Counted from the first letter of the stretch, positions 22,147 through 32,146 are shown. The stretch is DNA of 64,000 nt from Streptacidiphilus sp. 4-A2 (GCA_014284505.1 JAAFYY010000001.1:1550001-1614000), one strand, 5' to 3'. A program made the numbers and translations. The notes: generated from the letters alone by a model not told the origin.

Positions 22147-23106
22147 ATGGGTGAAGTCCTCGTCCTGGTCGACCACGTCGAGGGGGCCGTGCGCAAGCCG
22201 ACCCTCGAACTGCTGACCCTGGCCCGCCGCATCGGCGAGCCCACCGCCGTCCTGCTCGGCGCCGGCCCGCCGCCGCCGACCTGGCCGCCCGCCTCGCGAG
22301 TACGGCGCCACCAAGGTCTACACCGCCGACGCCGATGAGTTCACCGACTACCTGGTCGTCCCAAGGTCGACGCCCTGGAGCAGATCGCCAACAGCGCCGG
22401 CACCCCGGCCGCGGTCCTGGTCACCTCCTCCGGCGAGGGCAAGGAGATCGCCGCCCGCCTGGCCCTGCGCCTGGGCTCGGGGGTGATCACCGACGCGGTG
22501 GACCTCACGGCCGGCCCCGAGGGCCCGGTGGCCACCCAGTCGGCGTTCGCGGCCTCGTTCACCACCACCTCACGCGTTTCCCACGGGGTGCCGGTGATCA
22601 CCGTCAAGCCCAACGCCACCTCCCCCGAGCCGGCCCCCGCCGCGGGCACCGTCGAGCAGGTCACCGTCACCTTCGGCCGCCACCGGCACGAAGGTGACCT
22701 CGCGCACGCGCGGGTCTCCACCGGGCGCCCCGAGCTGACCGAGGCCGCGATCGTGGTCTCCGGCGGCCGTGGCGTCGGCGCCCCCGAGGGCTTCGCGGTG
22801 GTCGAGGAACTCGCCGACACCCTGGGCGCGGCCGTGGGCGCCTCACGCGCCGCGGTCGACGCGGCTGGTACCCGCACAGCAACCAGGTCGGCCAGACCGG
22901 CAAGCAGGTCTCCCCCAGCTCTACATCGCCAACGGCATCTCCGGCGCCATCCAGCACCGGGCCGGCATGCAGACCTCCAAGACCATCGTCGCGGTCAACA
23001 AGGACCCGAAGCCCCCATCTTCGAACTCGCCGACTACGGCGTCGTCGGCGACCTGTTCACCGTCCTCCCCCAGCTCACCACCGAAATCAAAACCCGCAAG
23101 GGCTGA
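22147..23106 (+). CDS. etfA: Electron transfer flavoprotein, alpha subunit
   Basis: The FAD-binding subunit of ETF, about 322 residues. It opens with [21 protein letters not shown] and ends with the FAD site [43 protein letters not shown] and [16 protein letters not shown]. It is the most damaged reading frame for its size. Six single-base losses in G/C runs (near 22271, 22296, 22362, 22865, 22913 and 23010) each restore conserved sequence when reverted, so sequencing error is far more likely than decay of an essential partner of the intact etfB. Confidence 0.92.
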
Positions 23107-23121
23107 ACCGGCGCGCTGATC

Positions 23122-23162
23122 CGCCAGGGACCCCACCGCAGCAGCGGTCGGGGTCCCTGGCG
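23122..23162. terminator. Bidirectional terminator between etfA and the ArsR-type gene
   Basis: A 13-bp perfect stem, CGCCAGGGACCCC with GGGGTCCCTGGCG, encloses a second small hairpin (ACCGC-agca-GCGGT). It lies between convergent genes and can serve both. Confidence 0.85.
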
Positions 23163-23182
23163 TATGCGGGGGAAGGCACGGC

Positions 23183-24263
23183 TCAGCGCAGCACGGCCTG
23201 CACCAGGTCGACCCCCAGCGCCGCGGTGACCTCGGTGTCCAGCTCGTAGTGCACATAGCGGCCCCGGCGGCGGACGCTCAGCAGCCCGGCCCGGCGCAGC
23301 ACGGCCAGGTGGCGGGAGACCTCGGGCGCGCTCAGCTCCCAGGCGGAGGCGAGCTCGCCGGTGGTGTGCGCACCCCGGGCCAGGGTGCGCACCAGCCGCA
23401 GCCGCACCGGGTGGGACAGCGCCTCGAGCCGCTGCATGACCAGCTCCAGCGGCACCGGCGGCTGCGCCGCACGGCCGCGACCGGGTACTGGATCACCGGC
23501 CGCCAGCCGGGCGCGTGCACACAGGCCAGGTGCGGGCTGCCGAACAGACTGGGGATGAACGTCATCCCGTCACCGGCAGCGGTGGTGGTGCTGTCCTGGA
23601 GCTTGTCCACCACGATGCGCTGCCGTTCCGGGTCCAGGCTCACCGCCCGGGAGACGCCGCGCAGCAGTTCGGCCAGGCCGCGCCGGGCCAGCAGGTCGGC
23701 CTTGATCCGCAGATCGGCCGCGAGCTGCGGCCTGGCCCGCTCCCACTCCCGGGCGAAGAACACCGGGACGCAGTCCTCCAGCGTCCGCCGGATCCAGGCC
23801 CGGACACTGCCCGGGTCGTCGGTCAGCCGCTCGGCGAAGGCGGCCTGCTGCGGCCCCCGGGCCCGGGCCACCTCCAGCGCCCGCCCGCGTACCGCCGGGT
23901 CGGCCAGCGGCGAGGGCAGACCGAACAGCATCCGGTCGCTGCCGCAGGTGGTCACCAGCGCCGAGGCGACATAGGTGGCGTCGTCGAGTTCGTCGACCGC
24001 GTCCAGCTCCTGCTCCAGGGTCTCCCCCGGACGGGCGGGCAGCAGGAAGTCCGCGAGGAGCGCCAGAGGAACTCCGCCTCGGCCAGCCGCTCGGCCAGCT
24101 CCGGCGGCAGCGCCGCACGGGTGCGCGCGGCCCAGGCGGCGCTGCCGGGGTGGTGCGCCGGGGCCGCCAGCACATGCAGCATCGCGGTCAGCTCCGCGAG
24201 CGGGGAGGCCGCGAACAGCAGCCGCTCCGGCGGGACTCCGGCGATGTCGACGCTCAGGCTCAT
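23183..24263 (-). CDS. ArsR-type winged-helix regulator with DUF5937 domain
   Basis: About 360 residues. The N-terminal DUF5937 region ([24 protein letters not shown] to [28 protein letters not shown]) is followed by a C-terminal ArsR helix-turn-helix ([57 protein letters not shown]). Two breaks, near 24060 and 23468, fit indels in C/G runs. This architecture is common in Streptomyces and often sits beside an MFS exporter, as here. It is divergent from the MFS gene, and the gap holds an 8+8 bp inverted repeat. ATG 24263. Confidence 0.85.
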
Positions 24264-24302
24264 GGCTTCATCGTCGCAGGCCGGGCCGCTGCTGACGGCC
24301 AC

Positions 24303-24323
24303 GATTGACGGGCATCGTCAATC
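24303..24323. promoter_or_regulatory. Inverted repeat between ArsR-type and MFS genes (variant of recurrent element)
   Basis: The arms GATTGACG and CGTCAATC are perfect complements separated by GGCAT. This is the TGAC...GTCA element with a 7-base spacer and the longest arms in the window. Its position between divergent starts suggests an operator, possibly for the ArsR-type protein. Confidence 0.6.
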
Positions 24324-24362
24324 GGCGTGACCCGCTCCCGGCGGCCGGGCCACGGTGACCGC

Positions 24363-25732
24363 ATGACCACACCCCCGACGGCTCCGGCCGTCCCTTCGCC
24401 GTCCCCCGCCGCCACGGCCCCGACCGCTGCCGTACCGCGTACTGCCGTACCGGGCACCGCCGCAGCGCGTACTGCCGCAGCGGGCACGGCGCCCGGGCGG
24501 CCGGGCGCGGGCGACCTGATCCGGGCCTCGGGCGGGTGGCGCTACGCGGTGGCCCTGCTGACCGACTCCCTGGGCTCGGGGATGCTGCGCCCCTTCCTGC
24601 TGCTCTACGGCGTCCAGGTGCTGCGTCTGGGGGTGGCCGGGGCCGGGGCGGCGATGTCGCTGGGGATGCTGGCCGGGCTGGCCGCCGTGCCCGCGGCGGG
24701 GCGGTGGATCGACCGCGGCGCGCGGTCCGCGGTGGTGGGCGCGACCATGGCGGTCCGGGTGCTGGGGGCGGTCACCCTGCTGGCCGCGCCCGCTGCCGGG
24801 GTACCGCCGCTGTGGGGCTTCACCGCGGCCGCGCTGCTGCTGGGCGTCGGCAACCAGTGCCTGCCGCCGGCCCACGCGGCTGTGGTGGCCACCCTGGCGC
24901 AGCCCCGGCACCGGGACGCCGCACTGGCCGCCGCACGGTCGCTGCGCAACGCCGGGCTGGGCTCGGGCGCGCTGATCGCGATCGCGGCCACCGCCGAAGG
25001 CCCCGGCGGGCTGCGGGTGCTGGACGCACTGACCGCGCTGGGCTACGCGCTGGCGGCGCTGCTGGTGCTGTCACTGCGGATACAGGCCCCGCCCTCCGGG
25101 CAGACAGCGGCGCGGCGCGGGCGGCAGGTCCGGCCGACCGTGCTGGACACGGCCAACCTGGCCTACGCCTGCTGCTTCAATGTGCTGGAGGTCGCGCTCC
25201 CGGCCTTCCTGGTGACCCGGCTGCATGCGGCCCCGGCCTGGTCGGGCGGGATCTTCGTGGGCAACACCGTGCTGGTGGTGGCCGCCCAGCTGGCCGCCGT
25301 GCTGTGGCTGTCCCGGTTCCCCCGCCGCTCCGCCCTGGCCGGCTCCGGGGTGCTGCTCGCGCTCTCCTACCTGGGGTTCTGGGCCGCCGGGACGCTGGGC
25401 GGCGCGGGCGCGGCAGCGGGAGTGGCGGCGGTGTCCGTGCTCTACACCGCGGGCGAGATCGGCTATACCGGCAGCGCCACCGCGCTCATTGTGGCGACCG
25501 CCGACCCGGGCCGGCTGGGGGCGGCGCTGGCCCGGTTCCAGCTGTCCAGCGGCATCGGACTGGCCGCCTCCCCGGCGCTGCTGACCGCGCTGCTGGCCCG
25601 CTCCCCGGGGGCGCTGTGGGGCACGCTTGCGGTGGCCACGCTGCTGGCTGCGGCGGCGGTCCGCCGCTGGGCCCCGCTGACCGTCCGTGAGCCGGCGAGG
25701 GCGTCGGCACGGGCGGACAGAACCGGCCCTGA
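24363..25732 (+). CDS. MFS transporter
   Basis: A predicted drug/metabolite exporter in the cytoplasmic membrane, about 455 residues with about 12 helices. The family loop is recognisable between helices 2 and 3 (GRWIDRGARSAVVGATM), with other helices such as LWGFTAAALLLGVGNQCL and GIFVGNTVLVVAAQLAAVLWL. The N terminus has an odd 45-residue Ala/Pro/Thr-rich extension made of imperfect 15-bp repeats (about 24430-24490). The frame shows no stop before the next gene's GTG start at 25752. Either a late frameshift hides the true stop (a TGA exists at 25730 in another frame) or the two proteins are fused; I place the end at 25732 provisionally. Confidence 0.8.
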
Positions 25733-25751
25733 CCTCGGGGATAATGGTCCG

Positions 25752-26759
25752 GTGACCGTATCGAACGACCTGCGTACCGCCTTCGACTCACTGCTCGCCG
25801 AGAGGCGTTCCGGCAGCCTGGTCCGCGAGGTCGAGCGCCTGATCGAGACCTACCGGGGGACCACCCGACCGACAAGCCGGTGCTGCGCGACCGGGACGAC
25901 GCCACCGCCTACGCCTCGTACCGGATGCCCGCCACCTTCGGCGCGGTCGGTGCGGCGCTCGCGCAGTTCAGGCTGCTGGCGCCGGACTGGGAGCCGGAGA
26001 GCCAGGCCGACATCGGCGGCGGGACCGGCGCCGCGGCCTGGGCCGCCGCCGCGACCTGGGACGGCCTGCGGCGGACCACGGTGGTCGACTGGTCCCAGGA
26101 CGCCCTGGAACTCGGGGCGCGCTCGCCCGTACCTCCGGCCATCCGGCGCTGCGCGACGCCCAGTGGCAGCGCCAGGTGATCGGATCCGGCCTGAAGGTCC
26201 CGGACGCCGATCTGGTGACGGTCTCCTATGTCCTGGGCGAACTCACCGAGCAGGACCGGGAGGCGGTGGTGGCCGAGGCCGCCGCCCACGGCCAGGTGGT
26301 CGCGGTGGTGGAGCCGGGCACCCTCGCCGGCTACCGGCGATCCCTGCGGGCCGCGAGCAGCTGCTGGCCGCCGGGATGACCGTGGTCGCGCCCTGCCCGC
26401 ACGGCTCCGTCTGCCCGGTCTCGCAGACCGAAGCCGACTGGTGCCACTTCGCGGTCCGGATCAACCGCTCGGCGGCACACCGCAGCCTCAAGGGCGGCTC
26501 GCTCCCCTACGAGGACGAGAAGTACTCCTATGTGGTGGCCTCACGCACCCCGCAGCCGAACGCGGCCGGGCGGGTGCTGCGGCATCCGGCGCTGCACAAG
26601 GGGATGGTCGTGCTGAGCCTGTGCACCGAGCGGGACGGCCTGGAGAAGGCGACCGTGACCAAGCGTCAGGGCCCCGTCTACAAGGCGGCCCGCAACACCG
26701 ACTGGGGCGACGCCTGGCCGCCGGTGGCCGACGGCGGCGCGGACCAGGGCAGGGACTGA
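25752..26759 (+). CDS. Rsm22-like small-ribosomal-subunit methyltransferase family protein
   Basis: A predicted SAM-dependent methyltransferase-fold protein related to mitochondrial/bacterial Rsm22, linked to small-subunit rRNA. About 336 residues: ATAYASYRMPATFGAV, the SAM loop ADIGGGTGAAAWAAA, VDWSQDALELG, VTVSYVLGELTE, and a C-terminal Cys cluster CPHGSVCPVSQTEADWCHF that fits the family's Fe-S/zinc motif, then NRSAAHRSLKGGSLPYEDEKYSY. Three or so single-base losses (near 25863, 26125 and 26347) are needed to join these. The start is GTG 25752. A terminator follows at 26773. Confidence 0.85.
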   Translation: MTVSNDLRTAFDSLLAERRSGSLVREVERLIETYRGTTRPTSRCCATGTTPPPTPRTGCPPPSARSVRRSRSSGCWRRTGSRRARPTSAAGPAPRPGPPPRPGTACGGPRWSTGPRTPWNSGRARPYLRPSGAARRPVAAPGDRIRPEGPGRRSGDGLLCPGRTHRAGPGGGGGRGRRPRPGGRGGGAGHPRRLPAIPAGREQLLAAGMTVVAPCPHGSVCPVSQTEADWCHFAVRINRSAAHRSLKGGSLPYEDEKYSYVVASRTPQPNAAGRVLRHPALHKGMVVLSLCTERDGLEKATVTKRQGPVYKAARNTDWGDAWPPVADGGADQGRD

Positions 26760-26772
26760 CCCCGGCAACGAC

Positions 26773-26800
26773 TGAGCCCGGCCGGGAACGGCCGGGCTCA
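26773..26800. terminator. Terminator between the Rsm22-like gene and the convergent membrane gene
   Basis: The stem TGAGCCCGGCC pairs with GGCCGGGCTCA around a six-base loop, 13 bases after the stop. Confidence 0.8.
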
Positions 26801-26828
26801 GCGCGCCGGGGATCTGCGGGCCGGGGGT

Positions 26829-27371
26829 TCAGCGACCGGCCATCGCGGCCGGCCGGGCCGGGGTGGCGGCCGGGAGCCGGGAGGCCCGCAGCGCCAGACC
26901 CAGGGTCCGGGTGAGCAGCATCGCCACCGCCATGAAGATCAGGCCGTCGGTGATGGCCGCCCCGGTGACATGGTGGGTCAGGCACCACTGGTCGAGCTGG
27001 CTGGAGAACCAGTGGGCGGAGCCGTAGGAGAAGGCCGCCCTGGCTCCGATGATCAGGACCCACAGCGCGGCGTACGGTCCCGCCGCCCGGCTCACCGGCT
27101 TTCCGGTGCGTGGACTGCGGTAGACCCGGGTCAGTGCGACCGCGGCCAGCCCGCAGAGCAGCCCGGCCGCCACCCCGGCGAGTTCGACCGCCAGGCCGGT
27201 GCCGTGGGTGACCGGGCTCTCGATGAAGAGCGGGATGATCCCGGCCGCGATCAGCAGCGGGCGTCCGATCCGCATCGGGCCGATGGCCCGGTGCCCGCCG
27301 AGGTCGCTGTGCAGCACCGCGGCCAGCACCGCACCGTTGACGATCATTGCCTGGGTGACTTCGGACAGCAT
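26829..27371 (-). CDS. Multi-pass membrane protein (DUF1453/CcdC-like), function unknown
   Basis: A 180-residue unbroken frame with about five hydrophobic helices (e.g. NGAVLAAVLHSDLGGH, GLLCGLAAVALTRVY, PYAALWVLIIGARAAFSYGS, ITDGLIFMAVAMLLTRTLGL). The layout resembles the 239-residue protein encoded divergently at 27660, suggesting paralogs. Neither has a known role. A 288-bp gap with no gene separates the two. Confidence 0.7.
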   Translation of the reverse strand: MLSEVTQAMIVNGAVLAAVLHSDLGGHRAIGPMRIGRPLLIAAGIIPLFIESPVTHGTGLAVELAGVAAGLLCGLAAVALTRVYRSPRTGKPVSRAAGPYAALWVLIIGARAAFSYGSAHWFSSQLDQWCLTHHVTGAAITDGLIFMAVAMLLTRTLGLALRASRLPAATPARPAAMAGR

Positions 27372-27659
27372 GGCGTGCTCCCTGGTTTCTGACTTCTGGG
27401 GCCGGTTCAGCAGACTCGGTTTCTCGCTGCTGCCCCAACCTTCGCCGGATCGCCGCGCCGTCGGATCGGAGCAGGGGTTGGCCCGCGGTATGACACCGCC
27501 GGGCCGCTCTGGTACCAGACCAGCCCTTTCCCCGCCCGGATCTCAACCCGCCCGCCGACCCGTGGGCCGACGCCCTGGTACCGCCCCGGTTCGTAGCGTC
27601 AGTGCTGTCGGCGCAGGAGCCGACGGGTCAACGGAACACACAGACGTGGGGAGCGTGTC

Positions 27660-28379
27660 GTGTCGGGTCTGGAAGTCATCGCAGTCATCGGAATCATCGG
27701 CTTCGTCATCTACCAGCAGGTCAGGGGGCAGATGCTGCGGGGCAAGCGGGTGGTGCTCCTGCCGGTGGTGCTTACCGTCATCGGCTTCACCGACCTGCAC
27801 GGCACCGCGAAGCAGCCGCTCGGGGCGGCCGACATCGTCTGCCTGGTGATCGGCGCGGTCGGCTCGATCGCGGTGGGCCTGGCCTTCGGCGCGATGACCC
27901 GGCTGGAGGCCAGGGACGGCGTGCTGTGGGGGCGGCTGCCGCTGCGCGGGCTGTGGCTGTGGGCGGCGCTGGTCGGCTGGCGGGCCGTGGTGTTCGTGCT
28001 CGCCGAGGCGACCCACGCACATGTGGCCGCGTCCAGCGCCACCCTGCTGTTCACCCTGGGGCTGAACCGGGTGGCCCAGGCCGCGGTGATCATGCCCCGG
28101 GCGATGGCGGCCGGGATCCCCTTCGCCCCGGAGAAGGACGGCCGGACCTTCCTGGCGAGCAGCTTCGAGCGGGGCGCGAGCGGCTCCGGCTGGAGCCGGG
28201 ACCGCACCGGGGACCGCTTCGAGGAGCGCGCCGCGGGCCGTTCCGAGGACGGCTTCGAGAACGGCTTCGAGCGGCGCGGCCGGCGCCACCACGACCGCTA
28301 CGACCGTCAGGACCGCCGCGGCCGGCACGACCGTTCCGGGCGCCGCGGGCCCTCCGCCGACCGCTGGACCGAGCGGTGA
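27660..28379 (+). CDS. Multi-pass membrane protein (DUF1453/CcdC-like) with charged C-terminal tail
   Basis: A 239-residue unbroken frame. The first 165 residues hold about five helices (GLEVIAVIGIIGFVIYQQV, VVLLPVVLTVIGFTDL, ADIVCLVIGAVGSIAVGLAFG). The last ~65 residues form an Arg/Asp/Gly-rich tail with repeats like RRGRHDRSGRRG, probably cytoplasmic and disordered. Start GTG 27660. It is followed after 23 bases by a sensor kinase gene, so it could be co-transcribed with the two-component system. Function unknown. Confidence 0.7.
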   Translation: MSGLEVIAVIGIIGFVIYQQVRGQMLRGKRVVLLPVVLTVIGFTDLHGTAKQPLGAADIVCLVIGAVGSIAVGLAFGAMTRLEARDGVLWGRLPLRGLWLWAALVGWRAVVFVLAEATHAHVAASSATLLFTLGLNRVAQAAVIMPRAMAAGIPFAPEKDGRTFLASSFERGASGSGWSRDRTGDRFEERAAGRSEDGFENGFERRGRRHHDRYDRQDRRGRHDRSGRRGPSADRWTER

Positions 28380-28402
28380 CCGTGCGCCGCCATACTGACC
28401 TC

Positions 28403-29659
28403 ATGCTCACCAAGGCCATCTGGTGCACCCGGACCATCGGCTTCTCAGTGGTGGTCCTGCTGACCTTCCTCCAGCGGCCCACCGGGCCGCTGGCCGTGCC
28501 GGTGCAGGCCGTCTGCTGCGGCCTGCTCGCCCTGGCGCTCGTCGCCTGGGGCCTGCTGGACCTGCATCCGGTCGTCGGCCGTCACCGGGCCGGCTGGCTG
28601 CCACCGGTGCTGGCGGTGGTCACCGTGGTCTGCGCGTTCGCGTCCACCCCCGGGGCGGCGGCAGCAGCCTGATGGCCTTCGCGGCGGTGGCGGTGGCCGC
28701 GATCGCCGGCGAGACCGACCTCGGGGTCTCCCTGGCAGTGGCCGCGGCGGGCGTCCTGGCGCTGGAGATCGGCGGGATCCTCTACAGCGAGGGCGTCGGC
28801 ACGCTGCTGGGCTTCCCGTTGCTGATCCTGGTCGGCCTGCTCTTCGGCCGCAACCGCGGCGCGCTGCGGGTCCAGGCCGACCAGTCGGCGGCGCTGCTGG
28901 CCCAGTACGAGCGCTTGCAGGTCGAGCAGCGGCGGGCGGACGTGCTGGAGGAGCGGACCCGGATCGCCCGGGAGATCCACGATGTGCTGGCCCACTCGCT
29001 GGGCGCGCTGGGGATCCAGATCCAGGCGGCCCGGGCGGTGCTGACCGACCAGGGCGACATCGACCGGGCGGTGGAGGTGCTGACCACGGCTCAGCGGATG
29101 GCCTCCGACGGGCTGGTGGAGACCCGCCGGGCGGTGCACGCGCTGCGGGTGGACACGCTGCCGCTGGACCAGGAGCTGGCCCGCACGGTCGAGACCCACG
29201 CCCAGCGCTACCGGGTCCCGGTGACCTTCGAGACCGGCGGCGAGCCCCGGCCGCTGCCGCCGGACGCGACCGTGGCGCTGCTGCGCACCGCGCAGGAGGC
29301 ACTGATCAACGCGGCCAAGCACGCCCCGGGACAGCCGGTCACGGTCCAGCTCGACTACACCGGGCCGGAGACGAGCGGTCCGGAGACGAGCGGGCCGGGC
29401 ACGAGCGGGCCGGGCACGAGCGCGGCGGCAACGGGCAGGCGCGAGGTGCGGCTGACCGTGGTCAACGGGCTGGCCCCGGGCTCCACGCCCGGGCCCAGGG
29501 ACGGCGGGCGGCCTCGACGGCGGTACGGACTCACCGCATGGGGACGGCTGCGGCTGCTGACGGCACCCTGGCGGCGGCCGGAAGCCGACGCTGGCGGTGA
29601 CCGCCCGGCTCCCGCTGTCCACCGGGCGGCCGGACGGTCCGGCGGCACAGCGCGGCTGA
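28403..29659 (+). CDS. Sensor histidine kinase, NarL/HisKA_3 type
   Basis: A membrane sensor that phosphorylates the next-door response regulator. About 418 residues with about six N-terminal helices. The HisKA_3 box ERTRIAREIHDVLAHSLGALGIQIQAA carries the phosphorylated His, with HATPase blocks LLRTAQEALINAAKHA (N box) and YGLTGMRERL-like sequence near 29530. The loop after VQLDY is filled with a 4x15-bp repeat encoding GPETS/GPGTS. Breaks near 28668 and several after 29515 obscure the last ~50 residues; the stop at 29657-29659 is from the best-fitting frame (RLPLSTGRPDGPAAQRG). Confidence 0.85.
29362..29421 (+). repeat. In-frame 15-bp minisatellite inside the kinase gene
   Basis: Four units encode GPETS twice, then GPGTS twice, in a loop of the HATPase domain. 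Being a multiple of three, it can vary in length without a frameshift. Confidence 0.85.
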
Positions 29660-29674
29660 TGGTAGAGATGCGGC

Positions 29675-30337
29675 ATGACGATACTCCCCGTACCCGCACC
29701 GCTGCGCCTGTGATCGCCGACGTCAGGCCAGCGTCCGCGAAGGGCTGGTGCTGCTGTCGGCGGCCTGCCGGACATCGAGGTGGTCGGCGCCGCCGCGGAC
29801 GGACAGCAGGCGCTGGAGCTGGTGGCGCGCAGCGCCGGACGCGATCCTGCTGACCTGCACATGCCGGTGCTGGACGGCATCGGCGCCACCCGCCGCCTGG
29901 TCGCGGAGCACCCCGGCGTGGCCGTGGTGGTGCTCACCACCTATGTGGACGACGCCTCGGTGCTGGAAGCGCTGCGGGCCGGCGCGCGCAGCTACCTGAC
30001 CAAGGACGCGGACCGCACCGACATCGCGCGGGCGCTGCACGCCGCCGCCGGGGCCTGGCGGTGCTCGACCCCGGGTGCAGGCGACGCTGCTGGCGGCCAC
30101 CGCGCCGACCGAGCATCGTCCGGCCGCCCCGGCGCCCGCCCCGCCGGACGGGCTGACCCAGCGCGAGGCGGAGATCCTCGCCCTGATCGCCGAGGGGCTG
30201 ACCAATCCGGAGATCGCCGACCGGCTGTTCCTGAGCAACCACACGGTCAAGACCCACATCAACCGCATCTTCGCCAAGACCGACTCCCGCGACCGCGCGC
30301 CGCCATCGGCTACGCCCGCCGCCACGGCATCGGCTGA
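29675..30337 (+). CDS. Response regulator, NarL/LuxR family
   Basis: About 221 residues; the cognate DNA-binding partner of the kinase that ends 15 bases upstream. A receiver domain (acidic pair in VIADDQ-type sequence near 29710, phospho-Asp in the LLDLHMPVLDG motif near 29855, TTYVDDASVLEALRAGA, TKDAD with the conserved Lys) is followed by the LuxR helix-turn-helix LTQREAEILALIAEGLTNPEIADRLFLSNHTVKTHINRIFAK. At least four missing bases break the first 130 codons; the C-terminal HTH is only broken near 30298. Targets are unknown. Confidence 0.85.
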
Positions 30338-30490
30338 CCGGGCCCAAGGTCACGGCTCACGCGCGCAGAACCCGGCCGGCGGGTGGCGTGACTGCACTGG
30401 TGACGGCCAGCGAGCCGCTGTGTATCTGCTAGGTCCCGCGCGCGCCATCGGGGCGGGTGGATACGGCCGTTACCCCTGAGTCACACACCC

Positions 30491-30517
30491 TTGACGTTCT
30501 GTCACGATGGCGTAAGA
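30491..30517 (+). promoter_or_regulatory. Predicted sigma-70-type promoter of the DUF6879/XRE module
   Basis: TTGACG at 30491-30496 and TAAGAG at about 30513-30518 are spaced by 16 bases. The -35 lies inside another TGAC-N5-GTCA palindrome (TGACGTTCTGTCA, 30492-30504). The predicted transcript would start very near ATG 30520. Confidence 0.45.
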
Positions 30518-30519
30518 GT

Positions 30520-30769
30520 ATGCAAGTCCGCGAAAGTGCTTTGCCTGGGGGATCATCGCTACGTTTCATCGGGATCGACCCGGAGACCAACGGGCAGGGG
30601 TCATCCACGGTCTGGATCGACGAGGAAGCCAGGGAGATCATCGCGCAGGGTACATCGCCGACGAAACCCTGAGGCAGAAGGTCGAACAGGCGCCGGCCCC
30701 GAACCACGGGCGGGCATCCCCCTGGGCGAGGACATCATCCGTATCCCGTTCCGCATGGTGCGGCACTGA
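30520..30769 (+). CDS. Small conserved protein, partner of DUF6879
   Basis: About 83 residues after restoring two indels (near 30649 and 30705). The features are SSLRFIGIDPETNGQGSSTVWIDE, ETLRQKVEQAPAPNHG and the C-terminal IIRIPFRMVRH. In streptomycetes such small proteins commonly precede DUF6879 and XRE/DUF5753 genes. The biochemical role is unknown. Its TGA at 30767 overlaps the ribosome site GAGGAAGG of the next gene, indicating an operon. Confidence 0.6.
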
Positions 30770-30781
30770 GGAAGGCATGCG

Positions 30782-31303
30782 ATGCCGCAGAACGACTGGG
30801 CTGAACTGTTCCGCTCGGCCCGCATCTCCGCCGTACACCTGGAGATGCGGACCTGTACGCGGTCGGAGACGAGTCCGGCCCCTACCACCGTGGCGCGCAA
30901 CAGGTGAAGCGACACCGATCCCGAGTCGGACATGTGGCGCCCCTGGACCACCGTCGGCGGGAGATGACCGCAAGCGGGGTCGTGATGCGCCGCGCCCGGA
31001 TCGTGTCCGAGCGGTTACCGAGTACATCAAGTACGAGCACGCTGTACCGGCGTGAACCTCGCTGTCGGAGAACTGGTGCGCTGGCTGCCGCGGCGGCTCG
31101 CATCGGACCTGGCGCTGCCCGGCAACGACTTCTGGCTCTTCGACGAGGCCATGGTCGTGTTCAACCACTTCACCGGTGACGGTGACTGGGCCGAGCCGGG
31201 AACGGAAACGGTCACCGATCCGGCCGTGGTGAGCCTGTGCCGCAAGGCGTTCGAAGCCGTCTGGTCCAGGGCCACCCCGCACGAGGAATACAAGATTCGC
31301 TGA
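30782..31303 (+). CDS. DUF6879 family protein
   Basis: About 173 residues. Recognised by NDWAELFRSARISAVHLEMRDLYAVGDE at the start, MWRPWTTVVREMTASGVVMRRARIV in the middle, and LALPGNDFWLFDEAMVVFNHFTGDG near the end. It is a conserved actinobacterial companion of XRE/DUF5753 regulators with no assigned activity. Three or so single-base losses (near 30849, 30880-30905 and 31010) break the frame; the last 83 codons are clean. The stop is at 31303, seven bases before the next ATG. Confidence 0.75.
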
Positions 31304-31309
31304 CCGACC

Positions 31310-32146
31310 ATGGTCGATCACCTTCCCCCAGCGCCCAGGCGGCCCGAGAACGGCTTGCAGCCAGCTGCGTGATCTCCGCCTGGACGCCGGCATCAATGCT
31401 CACGAGTTGTCCACGCGGTGCGGCTGGGTCCGGCGAAGACCTCACGCCTGGAACACGCCAAGGCGCGCCGTCGGACGCGGACATCCGCGACTGGTGCGCG
31501 GCTGCGGCTTTCCCGAGCACGCCCCGGACCTGCTGCGCGAACCGCCAGGCCGACCGTCTGTACGCGAGTGGCGCAGGCTGAATCGATCCGGACTGCTGCG
31601 GACCAAGAGGATGCCCTGCTGCTGATCGAGAACACCCGGTGCAGCGGGTCTACGTCTCCAACGTCGTCCCCGGCTTTTGCAGACGATCGAGTACGCGACC
31701 GCACTCCTGCGGTCGATCACCAGTTCCAGGGCACTCCGGACGACGTTGCCGCCGCGGCGCGCTCACGGGCTCAGCGCTCCCGCGCGCTGCGGAGCAGCGA
31801 ACGCCGGTTCGTGGTGCTCATGGAAGAGTCTGTGCTGCACTACCGCATCGGCGCGGGACGTCCTGGCCGACCAGCTCAAACACCTGCTGGAGGGTGATCG
31901 GCATGCCCTCCCTGGCTCTCGGCGTGATCCCTTCACCGCCGACGCATCAGGATGTGGCCGCTGGAGGCCATGTACATCTTCGACGACGAACGCGTCGTCG
32001 TGGAGTCGCTGACCGCGGAGGTCAACGTCACCGCCCCCAGCCAGGTCCGGATCTACCAGCGGGCCTTCAAGGAGATGTGCGCCATGGCGGTGTACGGCCC
32101 CGCTGCGAAGTCCCTGATCGAACGGGCAGCCGGCGGCCTTTCGTAA
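31310..32146 (+). CDS. XRE helix-turn-helix regulator with DUF5753 domain
   Basis: About 275-280 residues. The N-terminal HTH reads SAQAARERLAA, LRDLRLDAGINAHELSTRCG, then KTSRLEHAKA. DUF5753 is represented by YVSNVVPGFLQTIEYATALL, ERRFVVLMEESVLHYRIG, LADQLKHLLE, MPSLALGVIPF, WPLEAMYIFDDERVVVESLTAEV and ALI-ERAAGGLS at the end. The frame is broken in many places (about eight), more than any other gene here, so real decay cannot be excluded. These regulators are typical of Streptomyces developmental and antibiotic control. It may govern the RiPP genes downstream, which run in the same direction. Confidence 0.75.

Noticed and set aside
23183..24263. Two separate regulators (a small ArsR and an upstream hypothetical)
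   Set aside because: The DUF5937 and ArsR parts are a known single architecture and the break between them is a one-base shift.
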